This document shows positions 21,297 through 32,904 of a stretch of 64,000 nucleotides of DNA, piece by piece. The notes beneath the pieces were generated by a model, which did not search any database, was not told the DNA's origin, and was given only the letters and a program-made list of their open reading frames with translations. The number at the start of each line of letters is the position of its first letter. The stretch's first letter is position 1. A program made the translations under genes and the position numbers. Origin of the DNA: Linnemannia schmuckeri (taxonomy: Eukaryota; Mortierellomycota; Mortierellomycetes; Mortierellales; Mortierellaceae); the NCBI GenBank assembly GCA_029449235.1, contig JANATG010000008.1, forward strand, positions 682,001-746,000, read 5' to 3'.

Positions 21297-24200
21297 AGAG
21301 CAGCAGGAGAGTAATGGTCATGGTCACAACAACAGCCAGCGGAACTTGGCGGCGTCATCCAGCGCACATTCCCGGCACACGTCGAACCAACAACAACCAC
21401 CTTCAGCTGCTTCACCTATGTCCCCATCGTCCACACCATCTGCCCTGGCCTCGCCCTTAGAGTCCTCTCTTGACCCCAGCAGCAACAACAACCGTCCCAC
21501 TGCTCCATTGGCCCACAACGCCACTGTTCACGCCAACAACGCTTCTGCGGCGCCCGACACCAACCTTAGTGCACAGCCTCGTACAGACGCGCCTCAAAAG
21601 CGCCCAGGGACAACAGTAAGTAGAGCTCAAAGCCAGACTCGTCTATCATCGGACATTAGCCACATTGATGTATCTTCTCAGAAAGAAGTCAATGGCAAGA
21701 ATCACCAGCAACAGGGTTCTTTGGGAGATCAGGATCAGGATGACCAGGAAGAGCAGGAAAAGACCATTGCCGTACCTGCATTATTGGATGACGAGAGAGC
21801 TACGCAGTCACCAGTATCGTCTACTCCTCGGCAGGTTCAGCAGAATGAACAGCAACAGCACCAGAACGGAGGATTGGCGTCGATATCGTCACCAGGACTT
21901 TTGGGATTGGCCAGCTATGTGTACCGATCTGCGTCGTTTTCGTCTCTTGCCAATGCATTCGGCCTCTCTGGCAGTGAATCCGAACAGCAGCATCAACGTC
22001 CTTATGGTATGTAAACGCACACAAATGTCTCCTCAACTATACATTGTTGTCGTAAGAATTGCACTGACCTCTTCTGCGGTTTGACGATTTGGGAGAATAG
22101 ACGAGAAAAAGTTACCCCCACTACCACCACCCGAACTTGGCGGCGCGGGAACAAGGACATCCATGCCAGTTTTGCCGCCGCTGGAGGTCAAGTCGCCAGA
22201 GCTTGAGGAGGAAACGAAGACAAAGGAGTCATTGCACGACCTGCTTGCCGAGCAACCACCAGCGGAAAAGATGGTCGATCCAGAGCAATTGAATCGCTAT
22301 GGAACGCCTATCGGTCTTGGCCTAGATTCAAACGGATCTAGGCACGTCAGGACTGGAACCAACGGGAGTATGAGTGGACTAAGCGAACGCATGATCGAGC
22401 TGCAGGTCACCGACAATGCGGACACTCAGTCCATCGCTGACGACTCGGAATACCAGACGCCAAGACCGTCTATGGATGCTTACTCAACTCGATCATCCAT
22501 GCAAAGCGTTCGAGGGCCTTATCAGCACCAATATTATCAGGACAGGCCAACACGCCGATCATCGCTCATGTCCAACTACTCGACGCTCTCTAGCCCCAGA
22601 GGAATGCCAGGTCAAGGGTCAAAGAAAGAGGCATTACTTTGGGGCTCAGTGCAGGTGGTCGGTCAGTTCATGGTCGACGGCTCGTTTATTCGACAGCAAG
22701 GATTCGAGTCGCTAAAGTCCAAAACTATGTACAGGCCAACTGGAAGTGCAGGAGGAGGAGCCATTGGAGGAGGAACACTGGGAACCGTCACCTCATCGGA
22801 CTGGAGGGATCGCGCAAGTAAGTGTATCTCATTATCAGCATTGGAGGCTGTGCTTAAGATCGTGTAAACGAAGTATCGAAATGCAGAGTACTTACTTTTT
22901 TGCCTGTCTTCAACTACCTTTACAACAGATGCAAACCGTCTTTTCCCAGTATTCTCGACACCTCCTTCGATTCTCTTTGTGGACCTGAACCTTGCTCCTG
23001 GAGAGTCTTGTTCCTGTATGTTTGATACACTGTGGCTCGCATAATAGACAGGATACGACAACAGGCATGTTTCACTGTGAAAGAAGACGATCTAATCATG
23101 CGCATTTCTACTCCATTAATAGACACCTATCAAATCGAGTTACCTTCGAACTTACCTCCATCACATCGTGGCAAGACTATTCGGTTTGCATATAATCTCG
23201 TCCTTGGAGTTCAGCGTGGAAGTGTTCATACCCCGGCTAAGAGTGTACAGCTACCTTTCAGGCTCTACAACAACATTTCAGAGCTCGGCACCAGACCCGT
23301 GTACGACATGATGAGTCCAGTCATCTGGCACAAGGACACTGCCATCTCACACCTTGTCGGCCAAGGACGCCAAACCGAAAAGCCAGTCACCAATCCCAGT
23401 AAGATTAGCTTGGCAATGTTGATCTGTTTCCTACAAGCTTATATTGTTTCTTTAGCTGACCATATTTCATCTTACTTTTATATAGAGCTTGCAAGGAAAC
23501 AGTTTGAGGATTATGTCGAGGAACTGCTTCAGAGCATCAAGCCTGCCAGCGAGGAGTCTAGTTCATTAAATACTCGAGAGCTCACGCGTCGGGAAAGTGA
23601 TGCTTACAAGGACGAGGATACCATTCATGCTCAAACTTGCCTAGAAAAGGTTGCTTTACTTTCTCGCTCCTCTAGTTCAGGTGAGTTGCAGCATCTGTTG
23701 GCCAATGCATATCTCACTTTTACTTGAAAGTGCTCTGTTGAGCTAACTCGTAACGTTTACTTGTCAATTAGCGAGCTATGATATTTGCAAAAACAATGTC
23801 CCGGTTGCAAAGTTGTCGCTGATCAAGACACGGTTCAAACTGGGCGAGACGGTTCATGGAGTAATCTCGTTCGCAAGTCGAGAGATCCCCACATACCAAA
23901 TATCGGTCACTCTCGAGACTGTAGAGGCGATTGAGCCCAACTTTGCTTGCCGTAGTGCTGCCCAGACAGCCAAGTTGACCAAACGTGTCCATGCAGAGTT
24001 GCACGAGTCTTGTATTGACACTATGCGCACGTCCTTTTCTCTCTGTATCCCACCGACCGCCACCCCGGAGTTCAAGACCTCCACCCGTAAGTTTACCTCT
24101 TTGACTTGTTATGTGGATTTTTATTTTTCTTTTGAAAAGCGTGAAACTGATCAACCTTTTGATACGCATCGACATATTTTATATTTAGTGACGCTGAAAT

Positions 24201-24406
24201 GGTATTTGCGTGTGGAGTTCATTACGGGACCCGCAAACCAGCCACGGTTCAAAATGACGAGTGTGGACGAAAGACGTTCGCAGTATCATGCAGTCGAGTC
24301 GCTCTCGAACGAGAGCTTCGATTGTTCTGTCCCAATCCAAGTTTATCCTACCTCCTACGAGACTGGCGCCCTCTTTCCACCCACCATGTCCTTTAATCTT
24401 GCCTAG
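21049..24406 (+). CDS. RGP1: Rgp1, subunit of the Ric1-Rgp1 (Rab6/Ypt6) exchange factor
   Basis: Seven exons: 21049-22006, 22101-22817, 22929-23015, 23123-23398, 23486-23680, 23772-24086 and 24189-24406, giving 921 residues. Rgp1 has an arrestin-like fold and with Ric1 activates Ypt6/Rab6 at the Golgi. Family motifs: the N-terminal strand pair MPISVKATFAQDGVFFAGE and NCTITFTN; WGSVQVVGQFMVDGSFI (about residue 500); LNLAPGESCSY joined by the fourth exon to TYQIELPSNLPPSHRGK and FAYNLVLGVQRG; and the C-terminal LTLKWYLRVEFIT strand. About 450 residues of Gln/Ser/Pro-rich sequence, including a poly-Gln block near 21255-21300, are inserted after the first 35 residues. The acceptor of exon 4 was set at 23121-23122 because only that one restores the conserved SYTYQIELP block. 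Confidence 0.9.
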
Positions 24407-24686
24407 AAAATCCCGCTTCGAAAATGTAACCCGTCAAACATACACATTCTTTCGTATGTCAAAATTCTCCTTTTTGACATTGTGATGAACATCCTACCAG
24501 CAGAATAAAATATGAAGGACCTTGGGACCAAATGACCACAAGTGTGAACGATAACAGAAGTTGCTAGTGGTAAATATTTGAAGTGCATTGATTTATTCTA
24601 TTTGAGATGGTGATAGCCGGGAAAAAAATGGTGGTAATGGTTGGGTCGGAAGGGAAGGAAAAGAAAGGATCTGTTATAGCTCTTTC

Positions 24687-25678
24687 TTAGAGAGCAGCGG
24701 GCTGTGATGATGCAGAGGTATTGACAACAGGTGCCGAAGGTTCGACCTTCTGTGTGACCGCCTTAACAGCCTCCTGAGCCTCCGTCGACAACACCGTACT
24801 CCTCTGCTGTTCCGTATAATTCGCCATCGACCTCTTTGCCTGCTTCAACTTGAGCGCCTCAATAATCTTGCCCCTCAGTTCAACACCCTTGGCGCCCAAA
24901 AGATCATCCCTAGTCTCAAGGAGATATCTGTCAAGACCGCCCTTCTTGTCAACGGTACGGATGACGGAGGTAGTCATGTTGAGACGAATCCAGTCGTTGA
25001 GGGTCTCGGAGAAGAGACGCTTTGTCTGGACATTTGGGAGCCAGGTGCGGCGGGTTTTGGTCTTGGAGAATGGGACGTTGTTACCGAACTGGATCTGCTT
25101 GCCTGTTTGAAGGGTGGGTGGTTATTGTTGTGGAAGATGAGGGTAATGATGGAAGTTAGTGAAGGGGGTCTAAACCGGGCTGAGTTCGTGACAGGGGGAA
25201 GAGCTGAGGGGGGCGTAGAAAACTGCTGATCTATATGTTAAGGGTCGCTGAGGGAACTACTCCTACGAATTGCCATTTTCCTGATTGCTTGAATAGTTCC
25301 GTTTTGTATAGTTTTCGTTGTTGGTTATATACAAAGGATTTTATAGCTCTTTGAATATTTGGCATCCTGAGTCGTCCTGTACGTCACTTGTTACTGTCTC
25401 CATTTCTCTTCAACAGCCCTTCCTCTATATGAAAGAGAAGAGCTCGTCTGTGATGTTCTCCATGTCGGCTACCCTTGTTTCCTGATCCTTGTTCGTCCCA
25501 TCGCTGTCCTTGAACCCGTTGTTCCTGAACATGCTGCCTCCAGTGTGAGGTACGAAAAGCGCTGACGTCGGAATGGGTGTCTTAAGGATGAGGAGCATGT
25601 ACCTCCAAAGAGACCGCGCTGAGCACGCTTGAAGGGTGCCTTGGCCAGCTGGACAATGGACGATGTGCTCGACAACAT
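24687..25678 (-). CDS. MRPL28: Mitochondrial large-subunit ribosomal protein bL28m
   Basis: Exons 25678-25603 and 25102-24687 encode 163 residues. It belongs to the 54S mitochondrial ribosomal subunit. Exon 1 supplies a basic, hydroxylated N-terminus suited to mitochondrial import ending in RGLFGG; exon 2 continues KQIQFGNNVPFSKTKTRRTW-LPNVQ, the bL28 core signature, then the KRLFSETLNDWIRLNMTTSVIRTVDKKGG block and an Ala/Glu-rich tail. The 500-nt intron is long for this region. An ORF starting at the internal Met (MTTSVIR) would miss the conserved core, so the two-exon model is preferred. Confidence 0.9.
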
Positions 25679-25874
25679 GGCTGTAATGTGATGTTCGTAA
25701 GAGTTGTGTGGAGAAAGTCGAGTCTGAAAGGCGAACGGGGAATGATTTGTTGTGCCCAAAAAGACACCGAAGTGACTGCTGATTAATTAAGGGTATTCGC
25801 ATATTTGGTGGCGTACTTTATTTTCATGGATCTATGGCGCCGCCCCTTCTGACAGCGTGAAAAGGGCGGTTTTT

Positions 25875-28419
25875 TCATCCCAAGGAGACTGGCAAAAAGT
25901 TACCAACGATCACCGTAGGAATGTTATACCGATCCCTTCGAATGGTAAACGAGAAGCAACAACTAATAACACTCTGAGTATCCGGATCCGGGTTCTTTAA
26001 CAAACAAGACGTCAACACGGCCTTCTGACCTGCATCAAAAGCAATGTTGCCATACTTTTCCCAATAGTTCACTGCAGACTCTTCAGCCATGAGTTCGTAG
26101 ATACAGAGACGGCCCTCACGGAGCATTTCGAGGGGGACGTTGACGAGTGCAGCGAATTCCTTGTTGCCTTTGTAGATCTCCCCTGTCCGACGCCATAAGC
26201 ATGCGGGGATGCCCATTGAACTGAATACTCGATCGTAATCCTAGTTTGTACAGGTGAAAATAATCTAGAGTTAGCTTTCATTGTTGAAATCTAATTCATT
26301 GCGCGTAAAAAAAAGGAGGGGGTACTGAGAGATTTAACTTACGAGTAGGAGACGCTCAAAGGCTTCTTCGACGAGGACAAGATCAATATCTGTCAATGAT
26401 TGGGCAACACTCCTGAACGCCGGTCGGAATGTCCCCATCACATTCAAAATCCTCTGCCGGCTAATGTTCGACATACTAGCAGACATTCACAAAAGAAAAA
26501 CAACAGTCGTCAATTCAATGAAAACAATACATCCAACAACACCTTCCTCTTCTTTCCCAAAATGAAAAGGAAAAAAAGGCAAGGAGTTCTTACTTGGTGT
26601 CCATATACTTTTGAAGACGAGAGTATCCATTGACATAATTGTAGGGCTTTAAGAACCCAGCCTCAAATTTGGCGTTGATAACCTGGGTCAACCGATCTTC
26701 GTTGGTTCCATCGCTCGGGTCAGCGGCCGTCAGAAAGAACTTTTCGGTCGTGTTGACATTGACGGGCATCCCTTGCTCCGAGAACATATTCGGCTGTTCG
26801 CCCCCCAAACTCTCCAAAAAGTCGCTGAAAAGGTGACGGAAACAGAATCATCGTCGACGCGTTAGAATGAATGTAGCAAACATGGAATGCGTGGGAGATA
26901 GTTTGTTCTGCTGAATATGCGTCTTTACCTGATGACGGTGAACTCGTTTCCCATGTGCTCACTAGCAAAGGTAAGAGGTGTCACTGGCAACGTTGACATT
27001 TGACTGTTGTATCCGTACATTGGTAAGCCATTCATACTGTTCCCGCTCTGCAAATGAGGCGGTCCTGATTGGTTTTGTTGTTGCTGCTGCTGGTTGATAT
27101 CATTCTTCTGCGCCTGCTGTTGCTGTTGCTGTTGCGAGTTGCGTCCTATGTAAAAGAACAAAAAAAGGAGGTCAGAGTGAGTATAAACTCGGGCTTGCGT
27201 CCGTCAGGTAGTACTGCATGCAAGGTAGTGTGGTTGTGGTGTTTGTTTTCAATTTGCACTTACGCTCGTTCCCACTAGAGTTGGCTGCAGCTGCCGCGCT
27301 TGCCAATTGAGACGGTTTGGGTTCATCATGACAGAGATGTCCAATGTTGCGTTTGATACACCTCTGACATGGTCTACCTATTTATTCGAAAATGCATTCA
27401 CCAGAAGAAAAAGAAAGATGTTATTTTCCCAATCCACGACCTTACCCTTTCTCATAAACTTAATGTAACAAAGTGAGAGAGTGCAAGCAAAAGCTTCACG
27501 AAAGATCTTGTTTTTTTTGCGTATTCTTAATTGCTGAAACTCACCATCGTCGCATGTCATATGTGAGCGGCGACAGTAAACACATGCTAAGCGTTTTTTT
27601 ATGTGAAAAAGCGAACACAAAGAAAGGAAGAAAAAAAAAACCTCGATCAGTCATAGAGCAAAATGAGATATCAAGGTTGTCAAAGCGACTCGATAAGAGA
27701 CGGGGTGAGTCGTTGGAAGCCTTTTGACGTATACCAAATGACTGCCGCCCATCAGTCCACAGAGAACCAGAGATAGCTCTTTCATATGAGAGATCATTTT
27801 TACTTCAGTTGCACACTGTGCAAAAAAGAAAGAAAGAGATAGATTTGATATGGACGGTGGCAATGTTTGAGCAAGCAATGGAAGCATAACAACCTAGCAG
27901 ATCAGATAGCTTTTTAGATCTAAGATGTTTATGGAAGGGCTGGCTGTAGCTGTTGCAGGTACCACATTTGATACAGTACGGGACACCTCAGTTTTGCCAC
28001 CCTTCATTTCACTCCATCGGAATTCTCCACAATTTTAGATCTATGAAATGATCTTAGGGTTACGGGGAAGGGATGAACGTATATGACGACACCTGTATCC
28101 AGGAACAACAAACCTTTGTTCCAAATCGTGTGCGAGTGTAATGTATTCCATAATTACCGTGGGTGACTTTGCGACGTTTAGGACCAGCTCGCTTCCTCTT
28201 TGCCTCTGCAGTTGCCTCGTCTTCTTGTTGCACTGGTTGTTGTTGTTGTAAGGCATTGAGATTTCCTGATGTCGGATCTTGTTGTTGCTGCTGTTGCTGT
28301 TGGAATTGGTTGTTGTTATTGTTGCCGGTGTAGGTATTGGCGTTGTTGTTGTTGTTATTGTTATTGTTATTGTTGTTGTTTATGGCTCCTGTGCCGAGGT
28401 GGGTGTCGGAGTGGTTCAT
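25875..28419 (-). CDS. ERT1: Ert1/AcuK-type Zn2Cys6 transcription factor of gluconeogenesis
   Basis: Seven exons: 28419-28158, 27586-27545, 27377-27264, 27145-26929, 26824-26594, 26475-26343 and 26240-25875, giving 454 residues. The Zn2Cys6 cluster (residues about 89-117) has the AcuK/Ert1 signature: KRRKVTH before the first Cys, CVYCRRSHMTCDDG, RPCQRCIKRNIGHLC. It is encoded across three exons, the middle one only 42 nt. The C-terminal half has a PAS-like domain (VFSSMGIPACLWRRTGEIYK, about residue 330 onward) ending ISCCFSFTIRRDRYNIPTVIVGNF. In ascomycetes these factors activate PCK1/FBP1-type genes on non-fermentable carbon. The N-terminus and the segment after the cluster hold Asn and Gln runs. 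Target genes here are inference. Confidence 0.9.
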
Positions 28420-30182
28420 GGTTATTCCCCGCTTTTTCTATTCCTTTTGTTGGGCGAAGTGTGCGAAGGGTGATGTGAAAGGGGTGTTGTGAAATCTGTT
28501 TTCTTTCGCGTAGTGGCAGTAGGAGTTATTATTTTGTCTGTGCCTGAGTCAAACTGTTAGTGTATCCAATGAACTTGCGAGTACTGTGAAGTGTGCGAGG
28601 GTGACTGACTTTCGAGTGGTAGTGGAGAAGAAATCGTGAATGAGGCGAAAGATGATGTGCAAATGAGAGAAAAGTGAATGAGAGTAAGCGAAAGAGAATG
28701 AGTGGGAATAAAGGTGAACAGACGAAGGGGAAAGAAAGAAAGGAAAAAAAAGAAAAGAGGCGCTAGAAAGAAAGTAGGCTGAAAACAAGAGAAGTCAACC
28801 AACTACTAGAGAAATAGTGGCGACTGGGGAAATAAGAAATTATGGGACAAGGTGCTCTGATCCAGTGACGGAGAGGGAATTAGCCCTCTGTAAAGTGTGG
28901 ATCCAGGGCTAGTAAGAGTCTTGGTTGTTTGGCTTGCCTTGCCAATGGCTGGAAGTCGATAAAAAGCGACGAATGAAAAGAAAAATGAGGCGCAAGAAAA
29001 AAATGACTTGAGTATTAAGGATGATATAAAAGAGGTACCTCACCCTATCCCATTCGCATGTAAGATCCCAGTGATGAACGCCGCTTAAAAAATGGTATTG
29101 TCCAGGACGGGCGAAGTCAACTCCACTGTCACCACTTACTTTTCTGTAGTACCCTGTCCAATTGCCCGTTCAGTTGGACACACACTGCACTCTTGCCCAA
29201 ACAACGTCTTCTTTGTCTGCCCCACCAATAGTCCCTTTCTCTTATGCATCTTCGTTGCAACACTTATTCAACGGATCGAATGCCACCTCTCCTTGTCCCA
29301 TGTCCCCAGTAAATGTCTATCGTCTTAAATACAGACACCTTTGCTGTTGAATGGATTAAAAAAAGTGGAGCTTACAGTCTGTCTCTTCTCACTATTTGAA
29401 TTATGATTCCAACCTGCATTTTCCGGGACTCCCCTTCATTTGATGCGCTTTTCTCAGTCTTCCTACAACACCCGATTACGGTTCGCTGTCTTCCTACCAA
29501 TCCCGGAGCATTCCATTTGTACGAATGAACGTACCCTGTATATGTATTGGCCTCCGAGACGCCCACTCATATGCGTCACTTGGTGTGTGTGGCGAAGTGG
29601 CTGTATGCTCTTACATACCCGAGGTAAAGTAGCGTAAACCCTAACGCGTCATGGGTATGCTCCCTCTCTTATAACCTAGAGAGACACACCTGTGGTTGTG
29701 CTTCAGAGATATGTGCCTTCTGCCCTGGCGTGAATGCTGTTGAAAGGATAACCCTACTCTCCCCCACAAAGCACAGTACAGCCACCCTAAGCCTGGGACC
29801 AGAGTTCTGGTACTAGTTCCCCCAAAGCGCTATGTAGAGAGGGCTTCACACATGGGTTGTGAACAACTTTCAGAGGAGATTTATCCCTACTGGACGGCCA
29901 AAGACCAACACCACTCTTTCTCGTCCTCCAAACAATATCTTTTTTCTATTTTCATCTTGTCAACCTCCCTTATTGTTTTTATCACTTACCCCATGGAGAT
30001 CTGGCTTATTGCAACTCTGCAACGTCATTAACAGCATCATTATACCCGCTTACCTTTTCCCACTTTCCCACTTATACATTCGTCAAACTCATCGAAAGGA
30101 CACATATATAGCCCTGACCCTATCTGGACAGGAACCGTTGTTGTTTTTTATTCCAGTATCATACCCTTTCATCTTTTGAACC
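28420..30182. other. Long intergenic region upstream of ERT1 and of the receptor pseudogene
   Basis: 28420-29040 is probably the ERT1 promoter and 5' UTR (purine-rich on the plus strand). 29040-30180 contains only short, low-quality open frames (for example about 62-78 codons near 29092-29350) without recognisable motifs, and a few hairpins such as ACCAGA/TCTGGT near 29799. I see no convincing gene. Confidence 0.5.
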
Positions 30183-31593
30183 ATGATCAAACTTGAACTG
30201 ACCCATATCATCCTCACATACATCAGCATAGCATGCTGCCCCTTTCTCCTCGGACATTGCATCCACCAACACATCAGCCACCTCCTTCGAGTCGTTTGAG
30301 TCCTCTCCGCCATCAATTGCCTCGCCGAATCCCTCTTCCTCTTCATATATCCGGATCGCAATATTGAGACAGCACGAGGGACCATTGCCTGCACCATCTC
30401 GGCCATCTCGGAGCAATACATCCCTCTGGTGATAAACGTCCGTCATGTATGGACTTTAATATATGGCTCGTAGTTGCCTGGGGTGGCAAATTGACAGAAC
30501 GACTTTTGCTCAAGTGGTATTCCATGTCTCCTTTGGAGTACCCGCGGTCACCACTGCGATGGCGATGATTATTCTCCGCCGCAAGAATCCTAATTTCACG
30601 GTGGTTCCTTGAAAGTACTTTTGTGGCTTTGAGGATCTTCGGGTCACGCTGTAGATGTTTGGAGCGCCGATGCTCGTGGCTGCCATTCCCAGTGTCCTTT
30701 TGCGCGTAAGTGTGGACTTCGAATGCCCCCTTTTTTTGCATGCATTGTTTGATCAGAGGGTGAGACTGATAACATTTTTTCTCCCTATGTCTGATATTTC
30801 ATCAGTGCATATGGTGATCTACTTGGTGCGCCACCTTTTGTCTCACGCCGTGCAACCAACATCGGAAACACATCCACAAGAAACGTGCCTTTTGAATTAG
30901 GGTAAGTCAACAATAACATGAAAGAAGGAAAGGTATCTCCATGCATAATTGCATAGCATATGTAATTACGCCTATTTTTCTAATTCTGTCTTCCCACATG
31001 GGAAACAAAAGTAGGCATTGCTTAAGGCTGGTATTCTTCTGCATTGCATTCGGAGCCATTGTCATCATACTATTCGCCCAGCAAGTTATCGAAGCCAGAG
31101 ATAACAACCAAACGACCCTGTCAGGTGTGGGCCTAATAGAGACTTCCTCATCTTCTCAGACTTTACCGACAGTGTCGGCGAAATCATCTTTTTCATCATC
31201 TTTGGGACCACTAGGGACGCACTCGACACGCTGGGTTACCTTCTGAGTTGCGGATGCATTCAAACAAGTCTGAAGCGTCGGAGACATTGTCATGACCCTC
31301 GAGCTGTACGAATAGTTTCAACGTCCTCGTCGTTGAGCAGATGGACGACAGGGGCTATGACACTGGAAGAGGCGATGATGGATGTTGATTTGGAATTGAA
31401 CCTGTCCACATTAACTTCTTTGCCTGCGGAAAGTACCGCCATACCTCCTCTAATGCAGAAAATATATACAGCGATGCAAGATCCAACAGCAGCAGCAATG
31501 AGCCCGTGCTTTATTCACTCACTGGTAGCCGTACCTGCGCAGATCTACATCCCAGATCCAGACTTCAAAACCTACCCCAAATATAAAAAGTAA
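30183..31593 (+). pseudogene. Seven-transmembrane receptor, decayed paralogue of the 32905 gene
   Basis: Segments line up, in order, with the intact receptor 2.7 kb downstream. The ATG at 30183 starts a TM1-like segment ending FLLGHC; CLAESLFLFIYPDRNIETARGT corresponds to NINESFLIFRYGDRVIPDAFGT; SEQYIPLV matches FEQFIPLA. MFGAPMLVAAIPSVLL (30655-30705) matches TM5. VHMVIYLVRHLL (about 30806-30845) follows a cag acceptor, as in the intact exon 2. HCLRLVFFCIAFGAIVI (31018 on) follows the same gtag acceptor as the intact exon 3; FSDFTDSVGEIIFFIIFGTT matches TM7. It carries in-frame stops (TGA 30297-30299, TAG 30471-30473, TAG 30653-30655) and frame shifts in the second exon (about 30855) and before TM7 (about 31120-31150). 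Confidence 0.82.
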
Positions 31594-32904
31594 AAAGGCG
31601 TTTGTCTATCTGTCTATCTGTATGTCGGCAAATTTTCTTTCGCATCTATAACTTTGTACCACCATGGTGCATTATGCTGTTTATAGGGGGCTTTTTGAGG
31701 GTTTCATTGTAGGACATTGTCGCATCGTATGATGTGCAGCAGAAAAGAATGGATTCCAGACAAAGAAAGCATTGACCTTCATCAACCCCAACCTGTTTTA
31801 TTCGTGGTTCACAAGGCAGTGCAAAGTGTGAAGTCAAGTACAAATATGCGTGAGCCTTTTCAACAAACACGTTTGGCTTACGTTCGCCATCTGCAGCCAG
31901 TGGCCAGACACTCTGCAAAAATGACCTATTGTCCAATTTTCCCGGTTTGTGTCTTGTTCTCTTTCGTGGATGCTATGTTCAACGTCATTGGTAGGACTTG
32001 ATCCTTGTGGGACTAGATGCTGCCCCCCAAAAGGTGGTCTCAGCGCTGGGTGGTCAAGGCAAGTGAGAATGCCAGACTGTCTGGAAAGAGAAGATGATCG
32101 ATTGCATCAATCGTATTTGTTTTGTTTGTTGTTCGAAATGTGGACGGATGTTTCTAGCCATAACAAAACAAACTAAAGCGCCGATACAATCAAGCAATGC
32201 TTCTGTAACATCTCTTTTCTCTCTCTACTTTCCTTTTCCCTCCCTTTTTCGTTTTGTCTCAATTGGTTGCCTTTTTGTTTGTTTTGCCTTTTATTCTTCC
32301 ATCCCACTGTCCCACTGTCCCACTGTCCCACTGTCCCACTGTCCCACTGTCCCATTCTCTGCATGTATCTCCGCCCCCATCGATAATTGCTTTGCTACTC
32401 CAATGTGACACCACCTGAAAAGCACCCCTGCATGCCTTGTGTCTTGACTTTCTTTGTCCTTCCTTCTATCGTCGAACGGCCTTACTCCCTCTTTACCTTC
32501 CTCTGTCTCTCATCTCCCTCATTCCCTCCCTTTTTTTTTTCTATTCCGGCTTGTCATCTCCTTCATTCTCGCCCTTTTGTTTTTCCCTCCTCTTGTTTTG
32601 AATTTCTTTTTAACGTCCTTGACCGCCTCCCCTTTTTGTAATTTTCATTTCTTCTTCATCCTTGTACAGGCAGCAGCAACTTCTTCTCTTTCGTCTTCGT
32701 TCACGATCAACCATCGCCAACAACGTATCAACCCCTACCACTCACAACCACCAACCGCAGCATCACATCCCTCCCTCCTCCCCCCTCCCCCCTCCCCACT
32801 TCTTCCTCCTAACAACTCAGGAGTGACTACAAGCACACACCACTACCTCAGCTACCTCCAACTCAACAGCCTCCCGATTAACGACAAGAGAGAAACAAGA
32901 GATC
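31594..32904. other. Intergenic region between receptor pseudogene and intact receptor
   Basis: It contains a short CTAT/CTGT repeat (31601-31625), the 8-bp satellite at 32302-32356 and a long CT-rich then AC-rich leader (32430-32900) before the receptor ATG. No conserved coding sequence is seen. Confidence 0.55.
32302..32356 (+). repeat. Tandem repeat, 8-bp unit TCCCACTG, about seven copies
   Basis: Near-perfect head-to-tail copies of TCCCACTG, located about 550 bp upstream of the receptor start. Confidence 0.9.

Noticed and set aside
23016..23047. A 32-nt intron in RGP1
   Set aside because: Too short, and it leaves about 25 non-conserved residues; the 107-nt intron 23016-23122 restores the conserved SYTYQIELP segment.
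24740..24755. GGTTCGA-like tRNA B box
   Set aside because: It is inside the bL28m coding exon, with no A box or cloverleaf around it.
29092..29350. Small secreted-like protein frames
   Set aside because: No signal peptide, no motif and no splice-consistent extension; overlapping frames of similar length are open together.
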